From the NCBI RefSeq assembly GCF_900143185.1, contig NZ_FSRQ01000001.1, positions 1,240,001 through 1,304,000 of the forward strand: a stretch of DNA of 64,000 nucleotides. The letters are read 5' to 3'. Each line of letters starts with the position of its first letter. Within the stretch, counting starts at the first letter, position 1. The notes below the pieces were generated by a model. That model was not told where the DNA came from. It ran no database searches and worked only from the letters and a program-made list of their open reading frames with translations. Positions 17,701 to 26,710 of the stretch are shown here, piece by piece. This DNA is from Chryseobacterium scophthalmum. GTDB taxonomy: Bacteria > Bacteroidota > Bacteroidia > Flavobacteriales > Weeksellaceae. Made by a program: the position numbers and the translations under genes.

Positions 17701-19559
17701 TCTTGCGCATTTTCATACTCACCAACAATTGTTTTTTTATCGCCTTTATAAGTTGGCAAATCTCCAACGATAGTTAAACATGGAATCGACTCCAAGCATT
17801 TATCGTAGGATAAATTTCCGAAGGCATCATACAGTTTATTTCTTTCGTAAATGTTGACTTTTTCAACCAGGTTATCCATGTCAGCAATGAAATTAGACAA
17901 CATCTGATCGGCGTTTAGATTATTATTGTAAACTCTAATGTTGTATAAATTAATATTGCAATCACTGCTTCCAATGATAATGTTTTGAGGAGTTTGTTGT
18001 AAAAAGCTGTCTAGTGCATTATACTGATATAGAGAGGAAATAATTCCATTGATATACACAAAAACCAATCTTTGGTCTGCAACCTTTGTAACGACTACAC
18101 TTACACGGATCCTTTCTTCTTCTTTGAAAAAGATCGAAGTTCCATCCTGCTCAGAACTGAACGAGAACGAATTTGAGGTACCAACAAATCCGACATTTCC
18201 ATTTTTACATGAAAAAATAATACTTTCACTGTTTTTTATATCTGAAGTGGAAAATTCAAATTCTAATGTTTTACCACCTGTTTTAAAATCGTTATCAAAA
18301 ATTTTGAAAGGAATCTCAACCCTTGCATTTCCGCTTACTTTTAAAGCCACAGACCCCTTTGGATCTTGAATCCAACCATTGGTGCTGAAATCAAAATCAG
18401 TAAGCGTACATGACAAGTTTTTGTATTTCCATTCGTTTTTGTTAGTTTCAGAATTACTTCGGTTTCGGCTTGATAAAAACAATTCTAAACCTAATGTTTC
18501 CGCTTCTACCTGAATATCGAAAGCAGTAACAATCACTGAAGTATTTTTCGTTACAGCACCACATTTCAAAGTCACCATGTGATTCCCTGCATCAGTAAAA
18601 GTATAAGTGAACTTCTGCAAACTTCTATTCACCAATAATTCAGAAACCTTAACTCCATCGATCAAGATCTCAACATCGCTATAATTTAACGATGGTGAAT
18701 ACACCAGATATTCAATTGAAGCTGGAGAATATTGATTTGCCACAACATTATTTGCTGACGAAACCAAAGGCGTTAAATCCCCTGCCACAACGCAGATAAT
18801 ATCCGTCAAAACATGATTACTTTCGATGACTTCACCGGATAAATCAGCAGTCATATATGCTTCTAAAATATGAACTCCGTGCGACTGTGCAGGGATCTCA
18901 TAAAGAAGCTCTTTGTTATTAATTGAAGTAACTACTGGCGGAAGATCTGATCCATTTAATTTGAAATGAATCGTCTTCTCGACATTACCGGTTGGGACAT
19001 ATCGGAAAATGATTGGTCCCGAATTAATAGTGGTCTTGTCGTATGTAGTACTTAAAGCGAGTGCTATTGTTTGAATATCATATTTTAATTTCCTGTTATT
19101 TCCATAACTGTCTGTTATACTAAGAGTAATGGTATTATCTCCCGCCAAAATAGATGACGTGATATCTATCTCATTGACTCCCTGGTCAATGTTTTTATTA
19201 AATAGGATCGTGTTTCCTTTTAAAATACTCGCAGTTCCCCCGCCAGTCTCACTACCCTCAATGCTGTCGATGGATGACCACGAAAAAACTATTTTAACTT
19301 CACTTCCAAATGATCTTACGAACGATGTGGGTATTTCAGATTTTGCGCGGAAAACAATTCCATTGGCTCCTCCGCTTCCCCCATCACCTGTTCCATATTC
19401 ACTTTCTGACTTTTCTCCTAAAGCTGAATATGCGATCTGTTTAATGATCTTTCCGTCTTCATTCTTAATGAAGAACATGGCGGGATAAGTGAAATTATCT
19501 GCAACTTCTTTATCTGACCTTTCATAATTTGTGAAATAAATTCTTCCTGTATATCTCAT
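14739..19559 (-). CDS. Giant fibre protein with lectin-like, CotH-kinase-like and leucine-rich domains (fibre module B, gene 2)
   Basis: This is a 1606-aa protein. Residues 1-390 are Ig-like beta repeats. About 393-545 resemble a LamG/concanavalin-type lectin domain (VALKVSGNARVEIPFKIFDN). About 610-900 resemble the CotH protein-kinase family: YPRKNFKIKFNGG and YKLRDNSLAEKTFTFKADF match the N-lobe pattern, and WYLIFYDNDTVLGLNNEG the metal-binding Asp pattern. About 1085-1230 are leucine-rich (LGTLDVSKAMNLSRLRIGSQ). NTNGDGELSFAEA near 1335 is an EF-hand-like calcium loop, followed by BspA-type leucine-rich repeats (IGDRAFNSNKLESIIFPPNI). There is no signal peptide, as expected for a particle component. 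It follows the anchor gene by one base. A receptor-binding role is inferred; kinase activity is untested and may be lost. Confidence 0.75.
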   Translation of the reverse strand: MRYTGRIYFTNYERSDKEVADNFTYPAMFFIKNEDGKIIKQIAYSALGEKSESEYGTGDGGSGGANGIVFRAKSEIPTSFVRSFGSEVKIVFSWSSIDSIEGSETGGGTASILKGNTILFNKNIDQGVNEIDITSSILAGDNTITLSITDSYGNNRKLKYDIQTIALALSTTYDKTTINSGPIIFRYVPTGNVEKTIHFKLNGSDLPPVVTSINNKELLYEIPAQSHGVHILEAYMTADLSGEVIESNHVLTDIICVVAGDLTPLVSSANNVVANQYSPASIEYLVYSPSLNYSDVEILIDGVKVSELLVNRSLQKFTYTFTDAGNHMVTLKCGAVTKNTSVIVTAFDIQVEAETLGLELFLSSRNRSNSETNKNEWKYKNLSCTLTDFDFSTNGWIQDPKGSVALKVSGNARVEIPFKIFDNDFKTGGKTLEFEFSTSDIKNSESIIFSCKNGNVGFVGTSNSFSFSSEQDGTSIFFKEEERIRVSVVVTKVADQRLVFVYINGIISSLYQYNALDSFLQQTPQNIIIGSSDCNINLYNIRVYNNNLNADQMLSNFIADMDNLVEKVNIYERNKLYDAFGNLSYDKCLESIPCLTIVGDLPTYKGDKKTIVGEYENAQDPTKSFSYVNASVDVQGTSSQYYPRKNFKIKFNGGFKNGELNSSKYKLRDNSLAEKTFTFKADFMESSGSHNIGLARLAQDSLNQLGFLVPPQLENPNIRTTMDGFPMLIFHRATPDAERIFLGKYNFNNDKSNEATTGFTGGQECWEFLNNTSDNTLFIATDFHSVDGSGKKLWKNDFEGRYPEDNEDTTNLEALHAWIVSCKNDPTKFKAEAKDHFNIQFLLFYYVFTEFFAMVDQRAKNQMFAMYPDTEGNNRWYLIFYDNDTVLGLNNEGHNVYDYWVEAHDQVGSGFVWNGALSELWKLVEVAFDTEITALYQQMRTSGILTYDKCNTYFNTLESDKWAESIFNEDAKYKYIDPLIVAGNGSYLYTAQGSRKSHRNYWLLNRFRYMDGKYDTSTFSSDYITMRLYTPSGTPAVPPNANFLLTAQKDGYTKIKFGSYINRARLRKNVASLVQSPAITFNDTETIIYGASAIKDLGDLSGKYLGTLDVSKAMNLSRLRIGSQISGYSNQNLRNLFIGNNTILEELDVTNCPNLKQSIDLTACTSIKRISAAGTGISSVLLPKGGLLASLILPDTANTLILDNQKFISNSNLTFTASSITTLVIKDCPLINVNNIVSYLKNLSRVRINNLNGSSTSSENFFPLINAKGIDDSGNTTPHSIVEGKWTFTNIYAEDKTFMEANWPDFKFTFSNVATFIQISSAIRKATLLNVFNTNGDGELSFAEARAVINIPADTFNTSVNASRELSYSFDEFRFFTNVETIGDRAFNSNKLESIIFPPNIKKIGSNAFSFTSFSTIVGNFDKIEELGEIPFFGKYFDINLFKNVKIYTTNSFQYMYPRAGKYNLPYITRIFTNMLTNHVNNYIVEELVSNLVDLSGCTSLERMDSFGLTLRPLKGENEVTIILPASINYIENYCMPMYPAAGQLGVTRVIIKVLATTPPILVGTNFVADGIIIDTVEIHVPAASVSAYKTATNWSYFAAKIYPIT

Positions 19560-19560
19560 T

Positions 19561-20301
19561 TTAATCTTCTTGTGTTAAATCAATAAAACCATCTGCTCCA
19601 CCTCCAGGTATATTAACCTCAAGAACAGACCAAACAAAACCGTCAAAGGAAATTATCCCGAAATTTTCAATCGTAACTCCTGAAGCATTTTCGTAGACTC
19701 CACTCCCTGCCCAAAACCATTTTGATGATCCCGGCTTAACAATAATATTATCAGTAGGCCTTAAAATTCCTCCAAAGGCAAAATTTGCTCCTGAACCTTT
19801 AAGCAATTCTATCTGCTTCCTGTTTTCTTTGATATAGTCTACGATCTCCTGAAGTTCATCAAGGTCATCATCATTAGAATCTAGTATTTTGTTGATTTTT
19901 GCGATCAGCTCAAGCATTTCATTATCTTTTGCCTGAAGTATATTTACAATTTCCTCGATCTGTTCCTTTGCATAGACATTTCCGTTCTCTTCACCATCGT
20001 CTATAGTGGCAGCTAGTTTGATCTTTAATTTTTCTTTCCATTCTTCTACATTCCTAGCAGAAAGATTGGATGCATTAAGTTTTGCGAGCACTAAATGATG
20101 TGCGTTTTCATCTTGCAGATGATTTGTAAAAGTTGTGCTGGATACCGTTTTTTGAAAAGTTTCATTTAAACCCATTACCTCATCCATCTTGATTTTTTCA
20201 TCTACATGACGGAATGAAGAAAAGGTCTGCTGAAACTGATATTCTGTGGGCATATCACCCTCTTCAAACCAGCTAAATATTGTTTTTAATGGTACTTTCA
20301 T
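19561..20301 (-). CDS. Fibre anchor protein (fibre module B, gene 1)
   Basis: The 246-aa protein has the common anchor motif (WFEEGDMPTEYQFQQTFSSF, then RHVDEKIKMDEVMGLNETFQ). It shares almost its entire first 170 residues with the anchor at 12765, including ASNLSARNVEEWKEKLKIK and the helical region EEIVNILQAKDNEMLELIAK. The C-terminal 70 residues differ (FGGILRPTDNIIVKPGSSKW to FIDLTQED) and lack the beta joint domain of the other modules. The C-terminus may therefore be matched to the giant CotH-like fibre encoded one base downstream. The adaptor role is inferred. Confidence 0.78.
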   Translation of the reverse strand: MKVPLKTIFSWFEEGDMPTEYQFQQTFSSFRHVDEKIKMDEVMGLNETFQKTVSSTTFTNHLQDENAHHLVLAKLNASNLSARNVEEWKEKLKIKLAATIDDGEENGNVYAKEQIEEIVNILQAKDNEMLELIAKINKILDSNDDDLDELQEIVDYIKENRKQIELLKGSGANFAFGGILRPTDNIIVKPGSSKWFWAGSGVYENASGVTIENFGIISFDGFVWSVLEVNIPGGGADGFIDLTQED

Positions 20302-20314
20302 TATTATTTTTGAA

Positions 20315-20490
20315 AATTATTTTTGATACAATTGATCATTTGAGGGAAAGTCTCTTCTTGATGGACTTATTGTAGTTAAATAGAATTCTACTTTTTTTTG
20401 AGTAATTATTGATTTCCGCCCTCTTTATCGTACTATCAATTAGTGAATTATTAATAGGGTTGCCACCTTAGAAAGTATATATTTTCACAA
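20315..20490 (-). repeat. Conserved leader of fibre modules, copy 2
   Basis: This stretch is similar to 13640-13815 over most of its length, in the same position just upstream of an anchor gene. It has no open reading frame of interest. Confidence 0.65.
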
Positions 20491-20594
20491 TGTTTTTTTG
20501 TAATTTTATTTTAAATCAACTACATTCTCTTACATTTTTTCTATACTGCTTTCTTGGTAACTTTTTTTGACTCCAATGATTATTCACATTCTTT

Positions 20595-20665
20595 AGAGTT
20601 CAAATTTCCTGTTTTTATGGTTTTTATAAAAGTTTTTTGACCTTGCTATTCTGTAGTTTCAGTAA
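20595..20665 (-). repeat. Upstream fibre/effector element, copy C
   Basis: AGTTCAAATTTCCTG, a T-rich gap, AAAAGTTTTTTGACC and CTGTAGTTTCAGTAAC on the plus strand. It lies about 295 bp before the module B anchor gene and is closest to copy A. Confidence 0.75.
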
Positions 20666-20792
20666 CATGTATTTCTGAGAAATAATTATTTCATTCAGAA
20701 GGAAACCATCTATTTTATGGTGATAGTATACAGAACCCACAATCAGAAAATCGATGTCTTCTCACTATGGGTTTTATGACAAAAGCATGTTT

Positions 20793-20988
20793 CAATTTTA
20801 ATAGTTAGTAATCGCAAAGGCGCAATTTATAGTCTAAAATGTTTTAGGGCGCAAGGATTTTATCTACAATAAAATTTTAACTGCTTTATTTCTAAATTCT
20901 TTATAATGTTTTTTAGTCACACTGAGCGAAGTCTAAGTGTTTTGCGCCTTAAAAATAAAAAATTACGCCTTTGCGTTTCCAACAAAAT
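20793..20988 (+). repeat. MITE-like palindromic element, left copy
   Basis: This non-coding element of about 195 bp has inverted termini (CGCAAAGGCGCAA near 20812 and TTACGCCTTTGCG near 20963) and internal words GGGCGCAAGGATTTTATC, CACTGAGCGAAG and TTTTGCGCCTTAAAA. A second copy in inverted orientation lies at 28080-28287. Together they bracket fibre module C and the lysis pair. It encodes no transposase, so it would be non-autonomous or a chromosomal interspersed repeat. Confidence 0.75.
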
Positions 20989-21039
20989 AGTGTTTTATAG
21001 AAGTTTAAATAAAAATTAAATTAGAGAGAGTTTTCTTAA

Positions 21040-24000
21040 TTAGATGTCATATTGCTTTGTATCAACAGGTTTTGCATCAAATCTGAATCCTTTATTAGCG
21101 GCTATACCTGTTACTTTACAAAAAGCTGGAACCTTAAACATTGTACCTACATTACCATGAGTTACTTCTATATCACTGTCACTGTCATTAAAGATCTCAA
21201 TTCTTTGTCCTAATATTGGTTTGTCTGGTAATCTTACAGGATTTCTTGTTACAATATAAATATGAGCATTTCTCGAACGCCTTACATCTCCATCTGCATT
21301 ATACAGAGGGTTAAGAACTAATTGCCTAGAATTGTGATCAAAGTCAACAGTATCTACTGATAGATCTCCGGCTAATTGAACTTTATCTTCATCATTACCG
21401 ATCTCTCTTCCGATACCAAGTAACTTTGCATCAAAGTGAATATTTAATCCTTCAAATCCATTAACTGATGAACCATATTTCAGATATTCATTTATTCTAC
21501 CAGCATAAAATCTATCATTACTTAAATCTACTAATCCTACTTCTCCCCCAATAAGATCTTCTTCCAAAGCTATTAAACCATAGCCTAAGTTATCCATTAG
21601 TCTAACACTACCAAACTGTGGAGCTTGACCAGTTCCTAAATATTGGTCAATATTATTTAGATAAGATAAATTGAAATGGGTATGTGAGCTTCCTCCTCCT
21701 GTTCCGGCATTCCATGAATTAATATTAGCTTGAGTTATATTAAATACAGGATGTGACTTAGGAATGAAATTAGTATTTACCCATACTTGTGTTGCGTAAT
21801 TACCTGCTGAAATTCCGCCTAAATTATCCGAATTCCTTGCACTATCTACTCTAACCCCATAAGTTTCGGAGCCATTTCCTCCTACTAATGTTGGATAACT
21901 AGGAGTCCACGGTTGCTCTGCATCTACATTTGATTTTGAAGCACCCCAAGGAGTTGTACCACTTGAAATATCAAATATAGTATGCCCATTTCCATAATTA
22001 TTCCAGGTCATTTCTCTTAGAACTCGTCTATTAGTAATCGCCGGTTGACCTACATAGTTCCAATGATAAGGTGGTGCTACATCTAATAACTGATTTAAGT
22101 TGACTGCATGATTTCCTAATGTACCATTTGGAATTACGGGACTTTGATTAAATGTATTGGTGTTGTTAAAAGTCTGTACGCCATTGAGTGTTGCGTAATT
22201 ACCTAACTGGGTATTTAAAGATGATTGTGTTACATAACTTGCAGGGTTAAAATTGCCTGAATGCCATATCCATCTTGGATCATTCCATTGAGCAGCATCG
22301 CCATTTCTAGTTCTAAGCCCAAACCTATTACCACCATTTCCATATTCACCAAATAATTCTGTAGCGTAATAGCCACCTAATCCAGAAAAATTTATTACTG
22401 AGCCTGGTGAACCCGAACCCGCCCAAGAATAATCAAACCATGTCTTATTTACATTAGAATCAGATTGGTTGGCAAGACTACCTGAATGATTTATTTTATG
22501 ATAATTAGCATTCGTAAATTCTTGAGTAGCTAATGCAACAAAAGGTGTATTAGAACCACTATTGCCATGATACATATAAGGATATTCTCCACCATCAAGT
22601 GTAGGATATTCTCCTGCTGAAAAACCAATTCCTGTTGCATTTTCTAGAGCATTGGCTTTGGAAGAAGGATTAAAATTGGTTGAATCCCAATTTGTTACAT
22701 TAATATTAATAATGGGGATATAGCCTCTCAGAGACATATTAGTAGTATTAATACCTTGAGATAAGAATAATTTCTCAGCATTTGTAGGAAAATCTAATCT
22801 ATTATACCAACCTATATTACTTTTAATATGTAAAGATGTTCCATAATAACTTTGGAAATATGTTGTAGCTGGGTCTCCAGCATGATAAGTAACTGAATTT
22901 GGATAAGTTGTTTCAGCTATTAAAGCATTATTATTTAAATCTCTTGCAGCTAAATATAAATCTGGATTAAAATTAACATTTGTCCAAGGTGTAGCACCAT
23001 TTATAAAAACACCATCTTGAGCATTTAGTTGTAATCTTCCTGATGGAGCAACTATTCCAAATCCATCACCTCCTCCTCCTCCTACTGCTGAATTACCATC
23101 AGCACCTATATAAGCAATATCTTTGGTATCTCCAAAGTTTCTCCAAATAAGAAAATTTGAATCATTATTTAATCCTTTAAAACTACCTACTATACCTGTA
23201 TTACTTTTTATATTTAAAGCACCAGTCATAGTATCACCAGCTTTATTTACTTTTGTATTTGGGTCAAAATTACCCTCATGCCAAATATTTCTATTTTTAT
23301 ATTTAAATAAAGAATCACTTACTGAAAGTGAAGTAGTTTCCTGCCAAGGTGTAGCACCCCAACCCATATATAATATGTTTACTTCACCATTATTAGTTAA
23401 TGTACCTATACCAGCAATTCTATCAGTATTAGCTATATCATCCCACCATATACCTGATGCATTACCTCCAACATCACTTTGTTGTATTGTAATATTTCCT
23501 CTTGCATCAATTATACCTCCTTGTGTTAAATTACCACCTGATAAAGGTAAATAATTATCTAACTGACTTTGATTCACCTTGGCATTCCATTGGTCTGCAG
23601 AACCATAATTAGAAGTAACAATATTGCTATCAGGTTGTATTAATACTTTTTCATTATAAGTATTACCACCACCATTAGTTGATAACTCAAATGCATAACC
23701 TAAAGTGTTGTCACTACCACCTCTTTTATTACCTACTTTCCATATTGTGTTGTAGTGTTGATATTCATGTCCTGAAACAATTCCTGTATTACCTAAAGCC
23801 TGTCTAAATACATGTACATTATTTACATCATTTCCTAAAAATGAAACTGCTGATGTAGGTGCAAAGTTTTTATTAGCAATTATTGTTTGAGGTGTATTTA
23901 TAGTGACATAGTTGATTAATTGATTTTGAAGCATAGGTATTGAAACAATACCTTCATTAGCTTTATTAACCCATTCATCAACATATCCTTGATTAAAATT

Positions 24001-25065
24001 TCCTGTATGCCAATAATCAATATAGTCTGTATATAGATTTGAATTTTGTGGACTACTTTGATACTGCCTAAAACCAAAACCATTCTTATTAAACATGATA
24101 AGATTTTGATTTCCTCCTGAACCATCTTGATAACCTCCAAAATGTAAAAAATCTGCATAAGGATAACTATTATTATTATCCCAAGATGTAAATCCATATT
24201 GAATTTTTTTTGAAGGTATATCACTTGGTGTAATAATTCTATCATCAGTATAATCAATATAATTATTACTTGCAAAATCGCTAACATTTTTGTGACCGCC
24301 ACCACCTAACAGCACATAAGAATCATTAGAGCCACCTTTTATGAATTTAGCTGCATTTACATCAGTAAGTGAATCAGCATTAGCACTCATAAAATTAAAT
24401 CCATTAGACCTAAAACTCAATGTGGCTGCATAAAATCCAGGTACATGAAAACTTAATGTAGGATATATACCATTAGTATTACTTCCTCTAAGTTCTAATA
24501 ATGCTGTATCATAAGTATTACCTGTTCCTGGTCTAAAGACTTTTCTTGCTTCAATTTCTTGTGAAGTATTAATGGTAACATAACCTGTTAAATCAGTTGT
24601 TAGTGCAAAATCTGAAACAAGTTTATGACCACCTCCTCCTAAAAGTAAATAATTATTATCTGAACCTGATTTATAAAATCCTGCCGCACTAATAGCAGCT
24701 GTTGTACCAGTATCGTTTTTAAGAAATGCAAAATCATCTCCTGTGTAAACTATATTACCAACATCCACACCTTCTCTCCAAAATGCAATACCTGGGTAAG
24801 AACCATCTGTAGACCTTACACTTAATGAATGATTTTGTTCAGCGTAACCCCCAGATGTATAAAACCATTTTTTACCTGTAATATTATTCCAGGAAGAATC
24901 AGTTAATACGCCTAAATCGGTTGCTATTTCTGCATGCGTTCTTCTACTAATTTTTTTTGTAGTAGGGTTCCAAACCAACACAAAACCAGCATCGTTTGGA
25001 ACACTTTTTACGATAATCTCGCCTTCAACGGAGACGTGATTATTAAAGTATTCTGGAGCTATCAT
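21040..25065 (-). CDS. Giant distal tail fibre (fibre module C, gene 3)
   Basis: This 1341-aa protein is built from phage-fibre repeats: KVNKAGDTMTGALNI (the classic tail-fibre repeat word), and many copies of a W-H-x-G-N-F-(N/D) segment such as IWHEGNFDPN and IWHSGNFNPASY. FNNTNTFNQSPVIPNGTLGN resembles a segment of the 781-aa fibre. Recurrent NNYLLLGGGGHK-type blocks appear near residues 150 and 250. The last 200 residues (LIGGEVGLVDLSNDRFYAGR onward) are homologous to the end of that fibre. ATG overlaps the stop of the preceding gene by one base (TAATG), so translation is coupled. No signal peptide. It probably forms a long trimeric fibre that recognises target cells. Confidence 0.85.
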   Translation of the reverse strand: MIAPEYFNNHVSVEGEIIVKSVPNDAGFVLVWNPTTKKISRRTHAEIATDLGVLTDSSWNNITGKKWFYTSGGYAEQNHSLSVRSTDGSYPGIAFWREGVDVGNIVYTGDDFAFLKNDTGTTAAISAAGFYKSGSDNNYLLLGGGGHKLVSDFALTTDLTGYVTINTSQEIEARKVFRPGTGNTYDTALLELRGSNTNGIYPTLSFHVPGFYAATLSFRSNGFNFMSANADSLTDVNAAKFIKGGSNDSYVLLGGGGHKNVSDFASNNYIDYTDDRIITPSDIPSKKIQYGFTSWDNNNSYPYADFLHFGGYQDGSGGNQNLIMFNKNGFGFRQYQSSPQNSNLYTDYIDYWHTGNFNQGYVDEWVNKANEGIVSIPMLQNQLINYVTINTPQTIIANKNFAPTSAVSFLGNDVNNVHVFRQALGNTGIVSGHEYQHYNTIWKVGNKRGGSDNTLGYAFELSTNGGGNTYNEKVLIQPDSNIVTSNYGSADQWNAKVNQSQLDNYLPLSGGNLTQGGIIDARGNITIQQSDVGGNASGIWWDDIANTDRIAGIGTLTNNGEVNILYMGWGATPWQETTSLSVSDSLFKYKNRNIWHEGNFDPNTKVNKAGDTMTGALNIKSNTGIVGSFKGLNNDSNFLIWRNFGDTKDIAYIGADGNSAVGGGGGDGFGIVAPSGRLQLNAQDGVFINGATPWTNVNFNPDLYLAARDLNNNALIAETTYPNSVTYHAGDPATTYFQSYYGTSLHIKSNIGWYNRLDFPTNAEKLFLSQGINTTNMSLRGYIPIININVTNWDSTNFNPSSKANALENATGIGFSAGEYPTLDGGEYPYMYHGNSGSNTPFVALATQEFTNANYHKINHSGSLANQSDSNVNKTWFDYSWAGSGSPGSVINFSGLGGYYATELFGEYGNGGNRFGLRTRNGDAAQWNDPRWIWHSGNFNPASYVTQSSLNTQLGNYATLNGVQTFNNTNTFNQSPVIPNGTLGNHAVNLNQLLDVAPPYHWNYVGQPAITNRRVLREMTWNNYGNGHTIFDISSGTTPWGASKSNVDAEQPWTPSYPTLVGGNGSETYGVRVDSARNSDNLGGISAGNYATQVWVNTNFIPKSHPVFNITQANINSWNAGTGGGSSHTHFNLSYLNNIDQYLGTGQAPQFGSVRLMDNLGYGLIALEEDLIGGEVGLVDLSNDRFYAGRINEYLKYGSSVNGFEGLNIHFDAKLLGIGREIGNDEDKVQLAGDLSVDTVDFDHNSRQLVLNPLYNADGDVRRSRNAHIYIVTRNPVRLPDKPILGQRIEIFNDSDSDIEVTHGNVGTMFKVPAFCKVTGIAANKGFRFDAKPVDTKQYDI

Positions 25066-26084
25066 TAATCTAATCTTGCGGTTAAGGTTATTCTGTATTC
25101 ATTCGGTGTTAAAGGTGCCAAAACATCTATCTGTACATCATTTTCTGTAATTGGGACACAACTAACATTTATTCTTCTGTTATCTGCATTTCGGTAGCAG
25201 GTATAATCAACATTCCTGGTATTCCAATTATGATTAATGGGAAAAGTAACGGAAGAGCCATCTCCAATCAGCACTGTTTTAGATTTTATTTTTGCATCCA
25301 AAACAACTTTTGTAGATCTTGGAGTCATTGCTTTAAAGACATCAGATCCCGCAATAGCTTCAGCTTCTGTAGCAATTTGAATAAGCCCTTTCACTGTTTC
25401 TGTAGCATCTACAATGTCAGGAATGCCTTTTTCTATAATTTGATAATTTGCAGGAACATTGGTAGCGTTATCAATATTGGCAATAAGATGATCACCAATA
25501 GAAACAGGCTCATTCCCAACCCAGCCATTTGCTGTGATTACCCAAACCATACCCGTTTTGATGCTCGCTGATGTCATTGGTGACGGAACCGTCATTGAAC
25601 CTTTGGTAGTTGAAGGAATATAACCTCCCGGCTGATAAATCAACGCTCCTGTAAGACTTTGTCCTATAAAGTTTTCGACATACGTTTTAATCTTATTTGA
25701 TGACCATGTAAATGTATTAGACTTAGTGGCATCATTCAAGAAAATAGAAACAATATCTGCATTGGTAAGATTTCGGCCCGCTACTTTAATCACATGCCCT
25801 GAACTATTGGTCAAGATCTGACTCAGCAACAGAAGTCCGTTGGTCTGATCTGTCTGAAAAGGATTATTTGTAAGCGGATAATCAGGATGTACATAATTTT
25901 GAGCCAAATCAATCCACTCGGTTCCGTTCCATTGATGCAACTGACGTTTATAATCAATAATCCAACCTGCAGGTACATTATCTGTACTTGGAAGTGTATC
26001 AAAATATTGAAAACGGGTGCGTTTCAGTTCTCCAAAAAAATTATCCTGATGTGCGTTATTACTTATTATTGCGTTGTTGTTCAT
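25065..26084 (-). CDS. Central tail-fibre protein (fibre module C, gene 2)
   Basis: The 339-aa protein has an N-terminal segment containing WIIDYKRQLHQWNGTEWIDL. Near residues 225-260 comes the common phage-fibre motif ATETVKGLIQIATEAEAIAG, followed by AMTPRSTKVVLDAK. It ends in the beta joint domain (DGSSVTFPINHNWNTRNVDY to YRITLTARLD) shared with the proteins at 11344 and 12765. It occupies the same position as the 472-aa protein of module A, between an anchor and a giant distal fibre. The gap to the anchor gene is 14 bp. Confidence 0.83.
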   Translation of the reverse strand: MNNNAIISNNAHQDNFFGELKRTRFQYFDTLPSTDNVPAGWIIDYKRQLHQWNGTEWIDLAQNYVHPDYPLTNNPFQTDQTNGLLLLSQILTNSSGHVIKVAGRNLTNADIVSIFLNDATKSNTFTWSSNKIKTYVENFIGQSLTGALIYQPGGYIPSTTKGSMTVPSPMTSASIKTGMVWVITANGWVGNEPVSIGDHLIANIDNATNVPANYQIIEKGIPDIVDATETVKGLIQIATEAEAIAGSDVFKAMTPRSTKVVLDAKIKSKTVLIGDGSSVTFPINHNWNTRNVDYTCYRNADNRRINVSCVPITENDVQIDVLAPLTPNEYRITLTARLD

Positions 26085-26098
26085 GGTTTTTTATTTTT

Positions 26099-26710
26099 TT
26101 ATGGTTTAACTTTTAAAATGAGAATGTTAATGGGGTTAGGAAGATTTCCTAACATATTGATTTCTATGGTCTGGTTAGTTGCATAATCGTCAATATTTAT
26201 TTTTTTACCCGTAACACTATCCCGGGCTTGAATAATTACATTTTCTGTTTCAAGAACATTGGAAAATACTGTGCTTTGGGTAATTTGTACCACTGCACTT
26301 GTAGGGGTCTGTGAGATCAGCAAAACTTTATCATAGATTTGCTTATTAAATTCCTGTTGATTTTTCGGGCTTTGCAACCAATCGTAGTCAAGTAATAGCT
26401 TTACTTTATCTTCTCTTGATTCTCCTATTGGAATAGCTTTTAAAGCTTCAATATCCTCACGGCTTTTTTTAATGAAACCGACTATTTCCTGAAGCTCATC
26501 CAAAGACAAATCATCAGATAACAGTTTCTTTTTAATACCTTCTATCTCCAATTCAAATGATTGAAAAACTTCTTTAAGGCCTTCGATATTTTCCTTAGGA
26601 ATTAAATACTCTTTGTGATAAAACGATAAAAATGTTTCTTTAAACTGTGTTTGCGTCGGAAAATCTCCAGTTTCAAACCAACTGAAGATTGTATTTAATG
26701 GTGTACTCAT
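26099..26710 (-). CDS. Fibre anchor protein (fibre module C, gene 1)
   Basis: The 203-aa protein carries the anchor motif (WFETGDFPTQTQFKETFLSF, then YHKEYLIPKENIEGLKEVFQ) and a helical stretch (LDELQEIVGFIKKSREDIEA) nearly identical to that of the anchors at 12765 and 19561. It ends in a diverged joint-like beta domain (TENVIIQARDSVTGKKINID to INILILKVKP). It is shorter than its relatives, lacking the DASNL-type linker. It lies downstream of the lysis genes with no copy of the 70-bp upstream element in between, so it is probably transcribed with them. Confidence 0.78.
   Translation of the reverse strand: MSTPLNTIFSWFETGDFPTQTQFKETFLSFYHKEYLIPKENIEGLKEVFQSFELEIEGIKKKLLSDDLSLDELQEIVGFIKKSREDIEALKAIPIGESREDKVKLLLDYDWLQSPKNQQEFNKQIYDKVLLISQTPTSAVVQITQSTVFSNVLETENVIIQARDSVTGKKINIDDYATNQTIEINMLGNLPNPINILILKVKP

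Noticed and set aside
20734..20773. Second copy of the terminator seen at 8897
   Set aside because: The words ACCCACAATCAGAA and a GGGTTT-type partner are present, but several mismatches break the stem; too weak to list as a terminator.
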